The notes under the pieces were generated by a model. The model had not been told where the DNA came from, did no database searches, and saw only the letters and a list, made by a program, of their open reading frames with translations. Positions 5,230 to 7,426 of a stretch of DNA of 7,426 nucleotides are shown here, one piece after another. Origin of the DNA: Clostridium sp. UBA2485 (GTDB taxonomy: Bacteria; Bacillota; Clostridia; Clostridiales; Clostridiaceae); assembly GCF_002341865.1 (NCBI RefSeq), contig NZ_DDOV01000059.1, positions 15,319 to 22,744 of the forward strand, read 5' to 3'. The stretch's first letter is position 1. Each line of letters opens with the position of its first letter. The translations under genes were made by a program, and so were the position numbers.

Positions 5230-7281
5230 TTAAAGCTCTTTAAAATGAAAAAGCCTATATCCTTATTAGTAGTATTTACTATGGTATTTACCTTGTTGTC
5301 TTTCCATAGTACAAAAGAAGTTTTTGCTAATGAGGAAACAAAAGAAATACAAATAATAGGAACTTCAGACTTACATGGAAGATTTGCACCTTATGAATAT
5401 GCTATGAATGAGGCAAATACAAAGGGAAGCCTTAGTCAAATTTCATCCTTAGGAAAAGAGCTTAAAGAAAAAAATCCTAACACAATGGTTGTAGATGTAG
5501 GGGACACTGTACAGGATAACTCATCACAGTTATTTTTAAAAGATGATATTCATCCAATGGTTTTAGCCATGAATGAAATAGGATATGATACATGGACTCT
5601 AGGAAATCATGAGTTTAACTATGGAGTACCAACCTTAGAAAAGATAATGTCACAATTTACAAACACTTCTATTTTATGTGGAAACGTATATAAACCAAAT
5701 GGAGAACCTCTTGGAAAGGCTTATGAGATAGTTGATATAAATGGAGTAAAAGTTGCTAATATAGGAATGGTTTCACCTCATATTACTAAATGGGATGGAC
5801 CTAATCTTGAAGGATATAAAGTCACCAATCCTGTAGAGGAAACAAAAAAAGCAGTTAAAGAAATTCAAGATAATAAAAAAGCTGATATTATAATTGCTAC
5901 TGTTCATATGGGAAAAGACACAGAGTATGGATTAGGGGATAGTGCTTCAGAAATAGCAGAAGCATGTCCAGAGATTGCAGCAATAATCTGTGGACATGCC
6001 CATTCAACTATAAAAGGGGAAGTTGTAAATGGCGTACTTATAACAGAGCCAGGTAAATATGGGGAATTTGTTTCTAAAGTAGATATAAAATTAACTAAAA
6101 ATTCAGACGGAAAGTATGTAATTAAAAATAGAAGTACAGATATTAAGTCAGATTTAGTAGAAGTTAAAACTTATAAGGAAGATGAAGCTTTAAAATCAAA
6201 ATTAGCTCCACAACATGAAAAAGCTTTAGCAGATGCTAATATAATAATAGGAGAGCTTAAGGGTGGAGATTTAGCACCAGCTAATGAAGTAAAGGGAATT
6301 ACTGAGGCTCAATTAAGAGATACTCCATTATTAGATTTAATTTTAGAAGTTCAAATGCATTATGGAAAGAAAAATGTTCCAAATGGAGCACATCATGTTT
6401 CCGCTGCCGCAATTTTTGACTCAAAGGCTAATGCAAAAGAAGGAAAAATCAAAAAGGCAGATACTTCAAAGATTTATAAATATGATAATACATTGATAAC
6501 TTTAAAAATTAATGGAAATCAATTAAAGAAATATATGGAGTGGTCAGCAAAATATTATAACACTTTTAAAGAAGGAGATTTAACAATTTCTTTTAATGAG
6601 AAAATAAGAATGTACAATTATGATATGTTTGGTGGAGTTAAATATGAAATAAATATATCCAAACCCGAAGGTTCAAGAATAGAAAAATTAACTTATAATG
6701 ATGGAACAGCTGTGAAAGGTGGGGATATAATTTATTTAACTGTTAATAACTATAGAGCTAATACAACACTTTTAAATAGTGACTCTGGTATATTTAAAGG
6801 TGAAAATGTAGAAGTTGTTTACGACTCCACAAATGAGCAATTATCAGCAGTAAGGGACTTTATTAGAGAATATATTGTAAAAGATAAGAATGGAGTTATA
6901 ACTCCGACGCTAGATAATAACTGGAAACTTACAGGATATAATTTTGATAAAGCAAAAAGAGATGCTGCGGTTAAACTTATAAATGAAGGTAAAATTGACA
7001 TTCCAACTTCTGAAGATGGAAGAACTCCAAATGTTAGAAGTGTAACTTGGGATGATATTAAACATTTAGCACCAGAGCTGCCTGATAACAAGGATAGCGA
7101 AGTAACTAATCCGGAAGGCAAACCAAGTTCAACTAATAATAATTCTGAAGAAGAAAAATTACCACAAACCGGTCTAGAGTTTGGTAGTGAAGATTTTATA
7201 TCTCTAGGCTCATTAGTATCATTATTAGGAATAGCAATGTTCTTATTTAACAAGAAAAAGAAAAGTGAATATGCAGCTTAA
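5227..7281 (+). CDS. Cell-wall-anchored 2',3'-cyclic-nucleotide 2'-phosphodiesterase/3'-nucleotidase (CpdB-like)
   Basis: This 684-residue enzyme is predicted to open cyclic nucleotides and remove 3'-phosphates at the cell surface. The signal peptide covers 1-34 (cut after VFA). The metallophosphoesterase domain (about 40-265) keeps D48 and H50 (SDLHG), D93 (GDTVQD), N127 and H128 (LGNHEFNYG), H227, H257 and H259 (CGHAH). The C-terminal domain is CpdB-like, not UshA-like: HHVSAAAIFD (389-398) replaces the NGGGIR motif, and YDNTL (419-423), YNYDMFGGVKYEI (463-475), VNNYRA (506-511) and DNNW (563-566) follow. A Ser/Asn-rich spacer leads to LPQTG (645-649), a membrane helix and a KKKK tail. The start is a GTG; ATG at 5245 (residue 7) would also leave a full signal peptide but has no binding site nearby. 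CdnP/SntA of streptococci are wall-anchored relatives that also cut cyclic dinucleotides; that activity here is inference. Confidence 0.92.
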   Translation: MLKLFKMKKPISLLVVFTMVFTLLSFHSTKEVFANEETKEIQIIGTSDLHGRFAPYEYAMNEANTKGSLSQISSLGKELKEKNPNTMVVDVGDTVQDNSSQLFLKDDIHPMVLAMNEIGYDTWTLGNHEFNYGVPTLEKIMSQFTNTSILCGNVYKPNGEPLGKAYEIVDINGVKVANIGMVSPHITKWDGPNLEGYKVTNPVEETKKAVKEIQDNKKADIIIATVHMGKDTEYGLGDSASEIAEACPEIAAIICGHAHSTIKGEVVNGVLITEPGKYGEFVSKVDIKLTKNSDGKYVIKNRSTDIKSDLVEVKTYKEDEALKSKLAPQHEKALADANIIIGELKGGDLAPANEVKGITEAQLRDTPLLDLILEVQMHYGKKNVPNGAHHVSAAAIFDSKANAKEGKIKKADTSKIYKYDNTLITLKINGNQLKKYMEWSAKYYNTFKEGDLTISFNEKIRMYNYDMFGGVKYEINISKPEGSRIEKLTYNDGTAVKGGDIIYLTVNNYRANTTLLNSDSGIFKGENVEVVYDSTNEQLSAVRDFIREYIVKDKNGVITPTLDNNWKLTGYNFDKAKRDAAVKLINEGKIDIPTSEDGRTPNVRSVTWDDIKHLAPELPDNKDSEVTNPEGKPSSTNNNSEEEKLPQTGLEFGSEDFISLGSLVSLLGIAMFLFNKKKKSEYAA

Positions 7282-7296
7282 TTAAGCTATAAAAAG

Positions 7297-7329
7297 AGGT
7301 AACTACATTAATGTAGCTACCTATTTTTT
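7297..7329 (+). terminator. Rho-independent terminator after the CpdB-like gene
   Basis: AGGTAACTACAT (7297-7308) pairs with ATGTAGCTACCT (7311-7322) with one A-C mismatch, the core CTACATTAATGTAG being a perfect dyad. Six T residues follow (7324-7329). It is 15 bases past the stop codon and is the strongest terminator in the window, ending the nucleotidase cluster. Confidence 0.85.
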
Positions 7330-7350
7330 CACCTCTGGGGAACAGTTTAA

Positions 7351-7385
7351 TCAATGGAGAATTGAGAATGGAAAATTGACAATTA
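7351..7385. repeat. Degenerate 7-bp tandem repeat, five units
   Basis: Five consecutive heptads read TCAATGG, AGAATTG, AGAATGG, AAAATTG, ACAATTA, all close to a core ANAATKG. In addition AAATTGA (7373-7379) and TCAATTT (7395-7401) form a 7-bp inverted repeat across the end of the array. The rest of 7386-7426 is AT-rich with no gene seen, and the element may continue beyond the window. Confidence 0.55.
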
Positions 7386-7426
7386 TGGTTGAAATCAATT
7401 TGTAAAATTAATTTCTTCAAATAGAT

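Noticed and set aside
6819..7253. 144-codon open frame on the minus strand
   Set aside because: It lies wholly inside the CpdB-like gene, opposite its spacer and sorting signal, with no ribosome site and a composition that mirrors the coding strand; it is a shadow frame.
3190..7281. Recent tandem duplication of one nucleotidase gene
   Set aside because: The catalytic domains share only family motifs and the C-terminal domains are of different subtypes; only the signal and anchor regions look alike.

Overview
The window is low-GC DNA (mostly A/T in the spacers, purine-rich ribosome binding sites, AT-rich codons) of the kind seen in Clostridium. The LPxTG wall-sorting signals show a Gram-positive cell. 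The gene content and the style of the interspersed repeats would fit the C. botulinum group I / C. sporogenes neighbourhood, but that species-level placement is recall and inference, not something shown by a search.

Layout. Bases 1-1287 (+) hold the C-terminal 428 residues of an ABC exporter half-transporter whose start lies outside the window. A convergent spacer (1288-1559) carries a decayed 88-bp inverted-repeat element and a 14-bp perfect hairpin that can end transcription from both sides. A DUF2935-type helical protein with an internal duplication lies on the minus strand (1560-2510). A divergent, very AT-rich control region (2511-2745) has promoter-like boxes on both strands and a perfect 7-1-7 inverted repeat inside the spacer of the putative minus-strand promoter. 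It is followed by a 75-residue orphan protein (2746-2973, +) with its own terminator.

The most interesting part is 3190-7281 (+). Two large secreted metallophosphoesterases stand in tandem. The first (581 aa) is a UshA/NudP-like 5'-nucleotidase. The second (684 aa) is a CpdB-like 2',3'-cyclic-nucleotide 2'-phosphodiesterase/3'-nucleotidase. Both have a signal peptide, intact metal ligands, a charged spacer and nearly the same C-terminal LPQTG sorting signal, so both should be sortase-anchored to the cell wall. Together they could turn extracellular cyclic or 3'-nucleotides, and perhaps cyclic dinucleotides, into nucleosides, phosphate and adenosine. This resembles the CdnP + NudP pair of group B Streptococcus, which here would be encoded side by side. 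The substrate assignment is inference.

The 291-bp gap between the two nucleotidase genes holds a terminator hairpin and a 154-bp MITE-like element with about 20-bp terminal inverted repeats. The element ends only 8 bases before the ribosome binding site of the second gene. It is related, in opposite orientation, to the decayed copy behind the ABC gene. The second nucleotidase appears to start at GTG, with two out-of-frame ATGs squeezed between its ribosome binding site and the start. The window ends with a strong terminator and a short run of degenerate 7-bp repeats.
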